21,769 bases of DNA from an uncultured Caryophanales bacterium (lineage in GTDB: Bacteria; Bacillota_I; Bacilli_A; RFN20; CAG-826), in NCBI GenBank assembly GCA_946401755.1, contig CAMIVH010000006.1, forward strand, positions 1-21,769, written 5' to 3'. The notes beneath the pieces were generated by a model. The model saw nothing but the letters and a program-made list of their open reading frames with translations. It made no database searches and had not been told where the DNA came from. Positions 7,934 through 14,345 of this stretch are shown piece by piece; the first letter of the stretch is position 1, and every line of letters begins with the position of its first letter. The position numbers were made by a program, and so were the translations under genes.

Positions 7934-9116
7934 CGTGTTAACTATTTTCCTTAAAGAACTCAAAAGAGTTTTCACCGATAGAAGAATGCTTATTAGCTTA
8001 TTCCTACCAGGTGTCCTCATCTATTTTGTCTATACTTTGATGGGCACTGTGATGACCAAAGTGGTTACACAGAGTTCCACGAAAGACACCACTTTCCAAG
8101 TGGCTTATACCGATAACTTCAATAGCAGTAAAACAGCAGGTCAATTACCAAAATTAATGACCTATGTTGAAGCCACAATTAAAGGTAGTACAAACAACAA
8201 CAAAGTGGAATTTAAAGAATTTACCACTGGTGAATTAGATTCTTATAAAGAAGAATTAAGAGCGGGTAAATACCACTTGGTGGTATCATTCTCTGAAGAT
8301 TTTGAAAATAAGCTCGGTGATAATACCGCACGTAACAACGTTGATATTTTCTACAATGGTGATTCTAGCGCTTCATCTGATTTATATAACTTTGTGAGCC
8401 AAGTCGTTGGTGTGTCTTACACTAACTACACCGTTAACTTAAATGGACAAGTCGCGGCAAATGTTGGTGATAAAGATATGATGGCAATGAAGATTGCAGC
8501 GATGATTATCCCAATGGTCACTATTTCTATCTTATTCTCCACTGTCCTCAGTTTATGTCCTGAAGCGATCGCGGGTGAAAAAGAAAGAGGCACTCTTGCT
8601 TCATTATTGCTCACACCTATTAAACGTGGTGAGTTTGTTGCGGGTAAAATCTTATCCTTATCCACCACTGCAATTGCCTCTGGTATTGTTTCATTTACTG
8701 GTTTAATTCTTTCTATTCCTAAGTTAATGGGTGGATTTAATATCACGATTTCACCAGTTGATGGCATATTGCTCTTCTTATTAGTGGTGACAGTCTTACT
8801 CTTATTCGTCGCTATCGGTGTCTTTATTTCCGCTTTAGCTAACACCGTTAAAGAAGCAGCGGGTTATCTCTCGCCAATTATGATTGTCTTTATGCTATTT
8901 GGCATGGCTCCTTCATTATTTGGCTTTGACCAATGGTATTTATCATTTGTGCCAATTCTTAACGTCTGCGTGTCTATTAACGCCTTACTTAATGGTGCGG
9001 AGAACTTATTACTGTTCTTTGGTCTAACTGTGGCCTCCACGATTGTCTATACAGGCTTATTGATGTTTGGGGTTACGAAATTATTTAATAAAGAACGAGT
9101 GGTCTTAGGACAATAA
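7926..9116 (+). CDS. ABC-2 type permease, NatB-like
   Basis: A 396-residue membrane subunit. One hydrophobic segment lies near residues 20-45. A large polar region follows (about 50-185), probably outside the cell. Five further membrane segments fill the C-terminal half. EKERGTLASLLLTPI after the second segment is the cytosolic coupling motif common in NatB and other ABC-2 permeases. It overlaps the ATPase gene by 8 nt, which implies equal, coupled synthesis. Together the two genes make an exporter for sodium, a drug or another small solute. The long extracellular domain is typical of NatB/YhaP relatives rather than short drug-export permeases. Confidence 0.8.
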   Translation: MRNVLTIFLKELKRVFTDRRMLISLFLPGVLIYFVYTLMGTVMTKVVTQSSTKDTTFQVAYTDNFNSSKTAGQLPKLMTYVEATIKGSTNNNKVEFKEFTTGELDSYKEELRAGKYHLVVSFSEDFENKLGDNTARNNVDIFYNGDSSASSDLYNFVSQVVGVSYTNYTVNLNGQVAANVGDKDMMAMKIAAMIIPMVTISILFSTVLSLCPEAIAGEKERGTLASLLLTPIKRGEFVAGKILSLSTTAIASGIVSFTGLILSIPKLMGGFNITISPVDGILLFLLVVTVLLLFVAIGVFISALANTVKEAAGYLSPIMIVFMLFGMAPSLFGFDQWYLSFVPILNVCVSINALLNGAENLLLFFGLTVASTIVYTGLLMFGVTKLFNKERVVLGQ

Positions 9117-9133
9117 CTGTTTGCAACAAAAAA

Positions 9134-9156
9134 GATAGTCGAGCAATTCGGCTATC
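9134..9156. terminator. Bidirectional terminator between convergent genes
   Basis: GATAGTCGA (9134-9142) pairs with TCGGCTATC (9148-9156), one wobble. A run of A residues lies on the left and T residues on the right, so either strand ends in a U-tract. It closes the exporter operon (plus) and the zinc-ribbon/SPFH operon (minus). Confidence 0.9.
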
Positions 9157-9175
9157 TTTTATTTTAGTTTCATTA

Positions 9176-10465
9176 CTAGTCCCTATCGGATGATGGTCTA
9201 GCGGTCTTTTTAACTTCGCTATATAAGAAGATATCTTTTCTTCCTAAAATGTGGAATGAGTTATTTCTTACATAAGAAGAGGCACCATATTGGAAGCTGA
9301 CATTCTTATTCTTCTTCACCATGACTGCTAAGATGATTGAGGCAACACCTGCACCGAGGATAAGGCCAGCCACTAAGAATGGAACGAGATATTGGGCAAT
9401 AGCACCAATACCGGTGAATAAAGCGGTAATTCCTAGGAAGAATAAACTCCAGAACAGAATAGCTTTACCAACAGAAACTGGTAAGTTACCAGCAATTTTA
9501 CCGGTTTGACCATTGACGGCGAAGCGGTATGGCTTTTCTTTCCATTTAGTATTTAAGATCCAAACTGGATATAAAGCATATTGCGCGTTAGTGTTACTTA
9601 GTTGAATTTGAGAATTAACACAGTTAACGTTTTCATAACCATGAATATCGCTTCTAAAAGCTTGGATTGTGCCTTCACGGAAACGCGTGGTCGCTCTTTG
9701 GAATGTCTCGTCTTTACTAACGTCATATCTATCCGCGGCAAAGCCCGCTAAATAGCCAGCGTTAAATGGGACGGCTTCGTTACAGTCATATGGTTCGATG
9801 GATTCCATTAATTGGTCTTCCATCTTTTTACTACCATCAACTGGAACGTGATCAAAGGCGATTTCACCATCTCTAACTAGAGAATAGTATTTAGTTTCTT
9901 CGTAGTCGTATTTAGAATCAGACCAACTACGAGTCTTTTCACCTTTAAATCTCACTCTACCAGCAACGTCAGCGTCGAATAGCCAGAATGGAACATATAA
10001 AGGTTTAACTTCAGTAATGACATTATCTTTAGAGAACGAACCTGGTAATAATGGTTTTTTCTTAAAGAAGGATTTTAAACTACCTAAAACGTTTTCCTTA
10101 TCTTGTTTAAATGGAATAACAAGATTTGGCTTTAAATCGCCTGCAAGTTGTTTAGAAACGAGGATATTGTTACCACAATAAGGGCAGCAAGTTGAGGAAG
10201 AAGTTTCATCAACAATGATTTCACCACCACAAGATTCACAAGAGTATACTTTCATACCCTTCATTTCTTTATCGGTGTAGGCTTGGACTTTTGATTCATC
10301 CCAAGCGGTATCTTCTTCTTTATCGGTTGCTAAATTTTCAGTGTATTCCTTTAAATCATCAACGGAAAAGTGCGAGTCACAAAATGGACAAACGATATCT
10401 TTGCTGTGGAGATCGTAACTTAAAGTACCACCACAGCAAGGGCATTCTAATTCTTTATTTGCCAT
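9176..10465 (-). CDS. Zinc-ribbon membrane protein, YdjG-like
   Basis: A 429-residue protein with two N-terminal zinc-binding modules. The first has CPCCGG at 8-13 and CPFC at 26-29. The second has CESCGG at 76-81 and CCPYC at 93-97. A middle domain of unknown fold follows (about 110-320), then two hydrophobic segments (about 333-385) and a short basic tail. The gene starts 3 nt after the SPFH gene and has no evident ribosome site, so translation is probably coupled. In Bacillus subtilis, YdjG and the SPFH protein YdjI act together at stressed membranes and help recruit a PspA protein. The same order and architecture here support a similar role. No pspA lies in this window. Function is inferred from architecture and context. 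Confidence 0.7.
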   Translation of the reverse strand: MANKELECPCCGGTLSYDLHSKDIVCPFCDSHFSVDDLKEYTENLATDKEEDTAWDESKVQAYTDKEMKGMKVYSCESCGGEIIVDETSSSTCCPYCGNNILVSKQLAGDLKPNLVIPFKQDKENVLGSLKSFFKKKPLLPGSFSKDNVITEVKPLYVPFWLFDADVAGRVRFKGEKTRSWSDSKYDYEETKYYSLVRDGEIAFDHVPVDGSKKMEDQLMESIEPYDCNEAVPFNAGYLAGFAADRYDVSKDETFQRATTRFREGTIQAFRSDIHGYENVNCVNSQIQLSNTNAQYALYPVWILNTKWKEKPYRFAVNGQTGKIAGNLPVSVGKAILFWSLFFLGITALFTGIGAIAQYLVPFLVAGLILGAGVASIILAVMVKKNKNVSFQYGASSYVRNNSFHILGRKDIFLYSEVKKTARPSSDRD

Positions 10466-10468
10466 AAA

Positions 10469-11806
10469 CTATTTGACTTCGTCTAAATCGTTAATTGGGT
10501 CACCACATTCTGGGCAGAACTTAGGTGCTTTTTCACCTGGTTTTGGTTCCCAACCACATTTATTACATTTAATTTTCTTTTCGCCTTCTGGTCTCTTTGT
10601 ACCACATTCTGGGCAGAACTTGCCTGTAGCTTTTGTGCCACATTGTGGGCAAACCCAACCAGCATCTTCTTCTGGTTTCTTTGCGCCACATTCTGGGCAG
10701 AATTTGCCAGTAGCTTGCGCACCACACTTTGGACATGTCCAGGCACCAGCGGCTGGTTGAGCAGCTTGTTGCGCTTGTTGTTGTTGCTTTTGTTGTTCAC
10801 CCATTTGGTAGAAGCCTTGAGCATTCATACCACCGGCATTAGCCGCCATATTGAGACCATAGAAGCCCATGGCTGCACCATTAGCGTTACTAGCAGCATT
10901 CTTCATAGCTTCGGCTTGTGCTTCAACTAAGGTTGCACCTGCCATAGCAGCGTTTCTAGCGTAAACATTCTTTCTTTGCAATTCTTTGATAAGGTCTTCG
11001 TCTTCTTTTGGAAGAGTAACAGAACCTAAAGCAATGGAGATAACTTCAATACCACGTAAGGAAGCCCATTTTTCATCAAGAGCGGTATTCATCGCGTTTT
11101 CCAAATCAGTTAAGTGAGTCATGATTTGGTTTGGTCTTAATTGTAATTCAGATAAACGACCAAAGGCTGGTTGTAAAGCAGAAATGAATTCTGTCTTTAA
11201 TTGACTATCTAATTGACTTCTTGTGTAAGCTTCTGTGACATTACCACAGACGTTTTGATAGAAGAGAATTGGGTTTGTAATCTTATAAGAGAAGACACCA
11301 TTACAGCGGACAGAAACGTCAACGTCTAAACCAACGTTGTTATCAACGATTCTGAATGGAACTGGGTTTGGTGTGCCAAACTTGTTGTCCACTAATTCTT
11401 TGGTGTTGAAGTAGTAAACTCTTTGATCACTACCTGTGTCACCACCGAAAGCGAAACGTCTACCGATTGTTTTGAATAAACCGATAACTCTTTCACCAAA
11501 GGAACCAGCGAAAATAGATGATTCAGTTTTGGAATCAAATTTGTAAGCACCTGGTTCAGCAGCGAATTCGACGACTTTACCTTGATCAACGATAATCATA
11601 CATTGACCGTCAGCGACGACTACTATAGAACCATTAGAAATGATATTTTCACTACCTTTAGTGTTGGATGATCTTTTACCATTGACTCTCTTTTGACCTT
11701 TTTCTACTAAGACATCAACTGGTAAGGCTTCACAATAGAAGTATTCCTTCCATTGGTCAGCAAATGTGGAGCTAACTGCTCCGGCGAAAGCTTTAATTAA
11801 GCCCAT
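10469..11806 (-). CDS. SPFH-domain protein with C-terminal zinc ribbons, YdjI-like
   Basis: A 445-residue protein starting at ATG 11806 behind an exact AGGAGG. The N-terminal part (about 20-290) matches the SPFH/Band-7 family sometimes labelled virion core protein-like, as in Bacillus YdjI. A methionine-, alanine- and asparagine-rich stretch and a glutamine-rich linker (about 335-352) follow. Three zinc ribbons close the protein: CPKC/CPEC, CPQC/CPEC and CNKC/CPEC. No membrane helix is seen, so it is probably a peripheral scaffold held by its partner, the zinc-ribbon membrane protein encoded next. Such pairs respond to membrane stress. The first two ribbons are a recent tandem duplication visible in the DNA. 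Confidence 0.8.
   Translation of the reverse strand: MGLIKAFAGAVSSTFADQWKEYFYCEALPVDVLVEKGQKRVNGKRSSNTKGSENIISNGSIVVVADGQCMIIVDQGKVVEFAAEPGAYKFDSKTESSIFAGSFGERVIGLFKTIGRRFAFGGDTGSDQRVYYFNTKELVDNKFGTPNPVPFRIVDNNVGLDVDVSVRCNGVFSYKITNPILFYQNVCGNVTEAYTRSQLDSQLKTEFISALQPAFGRLSELQLRPNQIMTHLTDLENAMNTALDEKWASLRGIEVISIALGSVTLPKEDEDLIKELQRKNVYARNAAMAGATLVEAQAEAMKNAASNANGAAMGFYGLNMAANAGGMNAQGFYQMGEQQKQQQQAQQAAQPAAGAWTCPKCGAQATGKFCPECGAKKPEEDAGWVCPQCGTKATGKFCPECGTKRPEGEKKIKCNKCGWEPKPGEKAPKFCPECGDPINDLDEVK
10602..10742 (-). repeat. 84-bp tandem duplication encoding zinc ribbons
   Basis: The block beginning at 10602 recurs at 10686, 84 bp or 28 codons later, with few differences. Both copies start CCACATTCTGGGCAGAA on the plus strand. 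The same 17-mer occurs a third time at 10503 in the last ribbon. The copies encode successive CxxC...GKFCPECG modules in the SPFH protein. Confidence 0.8.
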
Positions 11807-11823
11807 ATAATATGCCTCCTAAA

Positions 11824-11876
11824 TACACTATTTTAGTGTAATACGCGTATAAATATATTTCAATCTTTTTAGATTG
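11824..11876 (-). promoter_or_regulatory. Promoter of the SPFH/zinc-ribbon operon with three palindromes
   Basis: On the minus strand TTGAAA (11863-11858), 17 nt, then TACACT (11840-11835) forms a good sigma-A promoter about 30 nt before the start codon. Three palindromes overlap it: CAATCT/AGATTG (11861-11876) at the -35, the perfect ATACGCGTAT (11841-11850) in the spacer, and TACACT/AGTGTA (11824-11840) over the -10. This arrangement suggests control by one or more dimeric regulators. Confidence 0.6.
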
Positions 11877-11912
11877 GGACTATTAAAATGAGACAATAAT
11901 TTGAAATAAAAA

Positions 11913-11936
11913 AACACAACTCTTATGAGCTGTGTT
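11913..11936 (-). terminator. Terminator of the XRE regulator operon
   Basis: On the minus strand AACACAGCT pairs with AGTTGTGTT in a 9-bp stem with a 6-nt loop, followed by a run of T residues. It starts 11 nt after the regulator stop codon. Confidence 0.9.
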
Positions 11937-11947
11937 GTTTTAATAAA

Positions 11948-12154
11948 CTAGAAATAGAACAATTCTTCAAACTTTTTATCTAAGGCGACACAGAGAAGTA
12001 ACGCTAATTTGGCGGTTGGTTGATATTGTCCTGTTTCAATAGAACTAATTGTGTTTCTAGAAACACCCACCATGTTTGCGAGTTCCGCTTGTGAAATGCC
12101 TTGTTTCCTTCTTATTTCTGCGACATTGTTGCGTAACACTAATGATTCGTTCAT
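11948..12154 (-). CDS. XRE-family helix-turn-helix regulator
   Basis: A compact 68-residue DNA-binding protein. LRNNVAEIRRKQGISQAELA then NMVGVSRNTISSIETGQYQPT is a complete XRE/Cro helix-turn-helix, and ALLLCVALDKKFEELFYF is the usual closing helix of short Firmicute YozG-like regulators. No ligand domain is present. AAAGG lies 8 nt before the start. It begins 1 nt after the stop of the upstream membrane-protein gene, so the two form an operon. Two 18-bp repeats on the operon promoter are its likely binding sites. This regulator plus small membrane protein pairing recurs in Firmicutes, but the signal sensed is not known to me. Confidence 0.9.
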   Translation of the reverse strand: MNESLVLRNNVAEIRRKQGISQAELANMVGVSRNTISSIETGQYQPTAKLALLLCVALDKKFEELFYF

Positions 12155-12155
12155 A

Positions 12156-12482
12156 TTAGATTACCTTTGTTAATCTTAAGATCCAGAATGTTAACCATCC
12201 AATAGCGATCAATGTATAACAAATAGCCACCACTAATTCATGTCTCTTCTTTAGCATAAAGAATTTGACATAGAAGGCTGTCGCTAACATGAGGAAGCAT
12301 CCGCCCATGATTTCATAGTGCATAACGTTGTTCACTATCATTTCTACGATGATGATAGCGATAAAGGCTAAGCCGCCAACCATGAAGGCAATGCTAGCGC
12401 CCTTCTTTTGTGCTTCTAAATCAGCGACATCTTTGCCTTTATTTTCTTGTTGAGCTTTCATTAAGATTTCATTCTTTTCCAT
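12156..12482 (-). CDS. Small three-helix membrane protein (DUF6442-like)
   Basis: A 108-residue protein with a charged N-terminal helix (about residues 1-27) and three hydrophobic segments at about 29-47, 54-70 and 82-99. The start is placed at ATG 12482 because AAAGGAG lies 6 nt upstream. A TTG start at 12500 would put that ribosome site inside the gene. It resembles the DUF6442 group of small membrane proteins that sit beside short XRE regulators. It may transmit or modulate a membrane signal for that regulator, or be its main target. No enzymatic residue is visible and the function is unknown. Confidence 0.75.
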   Translation of the reverse strand: MEKNEILMKAQQENKGKDVADLEAQKKGASIAFMVGGLAFIAIIIVEMIVNNVMHYEIMGGCFLMLATAFYVKFFMLKKRHELVVAICYTLIAIGWLTFWILRLTKVI

Positions 12483-12494
12483 AGCTTTCTCCTT

Positions 12495-12512
12495 TGCCAA
12501 GTTGACTTGTCA
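12495..12512. promoter_or_regulatory. Operator-like repeat, proximal copy
   Basis: TGCCAAGTTGACTTGTCA is an imperfect palindrome: the arms TGCCAAG and CTTGTCA differ from perfect symmetry at one position. It recurs at 12531 with two mismatches. It covers the 5' untranslated region just ahead of the ribosome site of the membrane-protein gene. It is a likely XRE binding site. Confidence 0.6.
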
Positions 12513-12519
12513 CAACACT

Positions 12520-12549
12520 ATATTAGATTATGCCAAGCGTACTTGTCAA
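12520..12549 (-). promoter_or_regulatory. Promoter of the small membrane protein/XRE operon
   Basis: On the minus strand a consensus TTGACA (12549-12544), 18 nt, then TAATAT (12525-12520). The -35 hexamer is contained in the distal operator repeat, so binding there should block RNA polymerase. Confidence 0.7.
12531..12548. promoter_or_regulatory. Operator-like repeat, distal copy
   Basis: TGCCAAGCGTACTTGTCA lies 36 bp from the proximal copy in the same orientation. It overlaps the -35 box. Together the two copies bracket the promoter, which suggests negative autoregulation. Confidence 0.6.
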
Positions 12550-12609
12550 CAATATTTGGCAAGTTTTTTTATTCATATTTGATTAATCATAGATTATTAC
12601 AGTGTTTTT

Positions 12610-12618
12610 TGATATAAT
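12610..12618 (+). promoter_or_regulatory. Extended -10 promoter of the structured leader
   Basis: TGATATAAT is an extended -10 element (TG at 12610-12611, TATAAT at 12613-12618). No -35 is apparent, as is usual for this promoter type. Transcription would begin near 12625, only a few bases before the first predicted helix. Confidence 0.65.
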
Positions 12619-12624
12619 ATAAGT

Positions 12625-13001
12625 GTTCAAATAAATAGACCACAGGCGGTATGAACTAGCTATTAGCAAAGTCGACCATACGCAGGTACACTGAGGTAAA
12701 TAGTTATTTGGACTGGTATGTTATGTGTTAGGACATATCAATGTGGAAAGTATTGCCCAGTTGGCTATTAGTAAATCTAAGATAGGAGGTCGTAGGTAGA
12801 AGACGATCTTAGAAAGAAAGTTAGTTCACGCTCCACACAATAGTAATATTGAGCATGTGGCCATCCAAAAGAGGATGTAACACCAGTAGCATTAGTTAAT
12901 AAGGACATTAATTGTTTGCTACATTAGGTGTTTTCTTAATGGATGGCTTTTATTTATCTCCTTTTGAGGACACCTACTTGTCCAAGATAGGAGGTAATAA
13001 A
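12625..13001 (+). ncRNA. Unassigned structured RNA / long leader of the RhuM-Fic gene
   Basis: About 375 nt without a convincing gene but with dense helix potential. Pairings found by eye: 12628-12634 with 12704-12710 (7 bp); 12649-12653 with 12677-12681; 12711-12716 with 12757-12762, enclosing hairpins 12722-12737 and 12739-12755; 12776-12783 with 12806-12813 (8 bp); 12833-12842 with 12847-12860, capped by a GUAA (GNRA) tetraloop; 12862-12877; and a long hairpin 12879-12932 with stems of 6, 6 and 8 bp. The last part, 12954-12997, hides the ribosome site of the gene downstream. No U-tract terminator follows, so a cis-acting leader is more likely than a separate RNA. Conserved cores of RNase P, tmRNA or T-box RNAs were not seen. 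Confidence 0.6.
12954..12997 (+). promoter_or_regulatory. Hairpin that sequesters the RhuM-Fic ribosome site
   Basis: TTATCTCCT (12954-12962) pairs with AGGAGGTAA (12989-12997), 9 bp with one wobble, covering the entire ribosome site. Inside, GGACA (12968-12972) pairs with TGTCC (12979-12983). A competing 10-bp helix, AGGTGTTTTC (12926-12935) with GAGGACACCT (12966-12975), excludes the inner stem. The helix 12879-12884 with 12927-12932 in turn excludes the competitor. This is the layout of a translational switch; the ligand or trigger is unknown. Confidence 0.55.
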
Positions 13002-13934
13002 ATGGACAAATTCGAATTAGTCAGGTTCACTGACAACGGTTTTGAGCTCGATGTTAGAGCAGATTTACAACATGACACTATGTGGTTAACACAAGATGAG
13101 ATGGCGGCATTATTTGATACCGACAGAACAAGAATCACTAGACACATCAACAATATCGTTGCCGATGGTGAACTGGATGAAAAAAGCAATGTGCGGAAAA
13201 CGCACTTTCCTAATTCTGATAAACCAGTTAAGTTATATAACTTAGAAATGGTAATTTCTGTTGGATATCGCGTCAAATCAAAGCGCGGCATCATCTTCAG
13301 AAGATGGGCAAACAGTGTTCTTAAAGACTATTTAATCAAGGGTTATGCAGTTAACCAAAAACGACTCGAAGCACTTAATAAAACAATTGATATCCAAAAC
13401 AGGATGCTGGCCTATTCCTTAAATATCGATAAGGAAGAAATATCAAAAGTTATTAACGAGTACACAAGAGCGTTAGATCTTCTTGATAATTACGACCATC
13501 AATGTTTAGAAAAACCAAAAGGCAGTAAGAGTGACTATGTCATGACTTATCCTGAGGCAAGAGAAATTATTGACTCTATGAAATTTAATGAAACGTCTAA
13601 TGTCTTCGGTGTTGAAAAGGAGCAAGGCAAACTAAACGGTATCATTGAACAAGTCTACCAAAATGTTTTCGGTCAAGAACTCTATCCATCAATAGAGGAA
13701 AAAGCCGCTCACCTATTATATTTCTTAGTCAAAGACCATCCATTCGCGGATGGATGTAAAAGAATCGCGGCAACCTTATTCATTAATTTCCTTTACAGGA
13801 ATAATCATCTATATAAGAACAATAAGCAAATCATTTCAAATGAAGCATTAGTAGCCATCACAATCTTAACCGCTGAAAGCAATCCAAATGAAATGGACAT
13901 TATCATAAAATTAATCATGAACTTATTGGCGTGA
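13002..13934 (+). CDS. RhuM-family protein with C-terminal Fic domain
   Basis: A 310-residue protein starting at ATG 13002, 7 nt after AGGAGG (12989-12994). The N-terminal third (FELDVRADLQHDTMWLTQDEMAALF, then TRITRHINNI and YNLEMVISVGYRVKS) is the RhuM domain, which carries a putative DNA-binding helix-turn-helix. A helical linker follows. Residues 200-264 form a Fic domain, with HPFADGCKR (246-254) in place of the usual HPFxDGNKR. Fic proteins attach AMP or other nucleotides to target proteins and often act as toxins. Here Asn is replaced by Cys252. RhuM-Fic genes are typical accessory genes near tRNAs and restriction or defence loci. No antitoxin gene is adjacent; the structured leader may provide control. 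Activity is inferred. Confidence 0.85.
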   Translation: MDKFELVRFTDNGFELDVRADLQHDTMWLTQDEMAALFDTDRTRITRHINNIVADGELDEKSNVRKTHFPNSDKPVKLYNLEMVISVGYRVKSKRGIIFRRWANSVLKDYLIKGYAVNQKRLEALNKTIDIQNRMLAYSLNIDKEEISKVINEYTRALDLLDNYDHQCLEKPKGSKSDYVMTYPEAREIIDSMKFNETSNVFGVEKEQGKLNGIIEQVYQNVFGQELYPSIEEKAAHLLYFLVKDHPFADGCKRIAATLFINFLYRNNHLYKNNKQIISNEALVAITILTAESNPNEMDIIIKLIMNLLA

Positions 13935-13948
13935 TAAAAGCAAATTAA

Positions 13949-13969
13949 AACCCCTCATACTGAGGGGTT
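13949..13969. terminator. Bidirectional terminator between RhuM-Fic and the tRNA cluster
   Basis: AACCCCTCA (13949-13957) and TGAGGGGTT (13961-13969) form a 9-bp stem with a 3-nt loop. It is followed by ATTTT on the plus strand and by TTTTAATTT on the minus strand. It serves the RhuM-Fic gene and probably also the tRNA transcript. Confidence 0.9.
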
Positions 13970-13981
13970 ATTTTGCTTGTT

Positions 13982-14058
13982 TGGTCGGGACGACAGGATT
14001 TGAACCTGCGGCCTTCAGTTCCCAAAACTGACGCGATACCAAGCTACGCTACGTCCCG
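13982..14058 (-). tRNA. tRNA-Pro (anticodon TGG)
   Basis: On the minus strand the acceptor stem is CGGGACG/CGTCCCG, the anticodon stem TCAGT/ACTGA encloses loop TTTGGGA, and the T loop is TTCAAAT. Discriminator A and an encoded CCA follow. It is the last of three tRNA genes in one transcript. Confidence 0.96.
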
Positions 14059-14062
14059 ATTA

Positions 14063-14139
14063 TGGCGCGCCTCACAAGAATCGAACTCGTAACCTCCAGA
14101 TTCGTAGTCTGACACTCTATCCAGTTGAGCTAGAGGCGC
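14063..14139 (-). tRNA. tRNA-Arg (anticodon ACG)
   Basis: On the minus strand the acceptor stem is GCGCCTC/GAGGCGC, the anticodon stem TCAGA/TCTGG encloses loop CTACGAA, the discriminator is G and CCA is encoded. A34 is expected to be edited to inosine so that it reads CGU, CGC and CGA. It lies 4 nt before tRNA-Pro. Confidence 0.96.
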
Positions 14140-14185
14140 ATTTTTGATGCTGACAAGGGACTTATCCAGTATCACCTAGATAAGA

Positions 14186-14261
14186 TGGAGGTTCCTACCG
14201 GATTCGAACCGATGATCATTGAGTTGCAGTCAATTGCCTTACCAGACTTGGCTAAGGAACC
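14186..14261 (-). tRNA. tRNA-Cys (anticodon GCA)
   Basis: On the minus strand the acceptor stem is GGTTCCT/AGGAACC, the anticodon stem ATTGA/TCAAT encloses loop CTGCAAC, the T loop is TTCGAAT, and T-CCA ends the gene. It is the first tRNA of the cluster. The 46-nt gap to tRNA-Arg can form a CTTATC/GATAAG hairpin, possibly a processing signal. Confidence 0.95.
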
Positions 14262-14279
14262 ATTCTTGCAGCGTTGTGT

Positions 14280-14309
14280 ATTATAGCACTGCAATTATCT
14301 CTTTATCAA
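14280..14309 (-). promoter_or_regulatory. Promoter of the tRNA cluster
   Basis: TTGATA (14309-14304), 18 nt, then the consensus TATAAT (14285-14280) on the minus strand, about 18 nt before tRNA-Cys. No terminator is seen between potD and this promoter, so read-through from the pot operon may add to tRNA synthesis. Confidence 0.75.
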
Positions 14310-14345
14310 GCACCAAAAGTATTTTTTATTTTTTAGTATTAAGAA

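Noticed and set aside
8426..8845. Open frame of 139 codons antisense to the NatB-like permease
   Set aside because: It is a shadow of the permease gene, with no ribosome site or family resemblance.
12483..12500. TTG start at 12500 for the small membrane protein
   Set aside because: The ribosome site AAAGGAG lies within this extension and points to ATG 12482.
12912..13001. In-frame TTG (12912) or ATG (12939) start for the RhuM-Fic gene
   Set aside because: No ribosome site precedes them, the residues do not match the family, and AGGAGG at 12989 fits ATG 13002. The ATG at 12939 remains a weak alternative.
12625..13001. Known housekeeping RNA (RNase P, tmRNA, 6S) or T-box leader
   Set aside because: I found none of the conserved cores, such as the GAGGAAAGTCC block of RNase P, a tRNA-like 3' end, or a T-box GGTGG sequence.
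12600..13970. Mobile element or prophage carrying the RhuM-Fic gene
   Set aside because: No integrase, transposase, terminal repeats or duplicated tRNA fragment was found, although the site next to a tRNA cluster is typical of accessory insertions.
14310..14345. Terminator after potD
   Set aside because: The A/T-rich stretch contains direct repeats (AGTATT) but no stem-loop followed by a U-tract.
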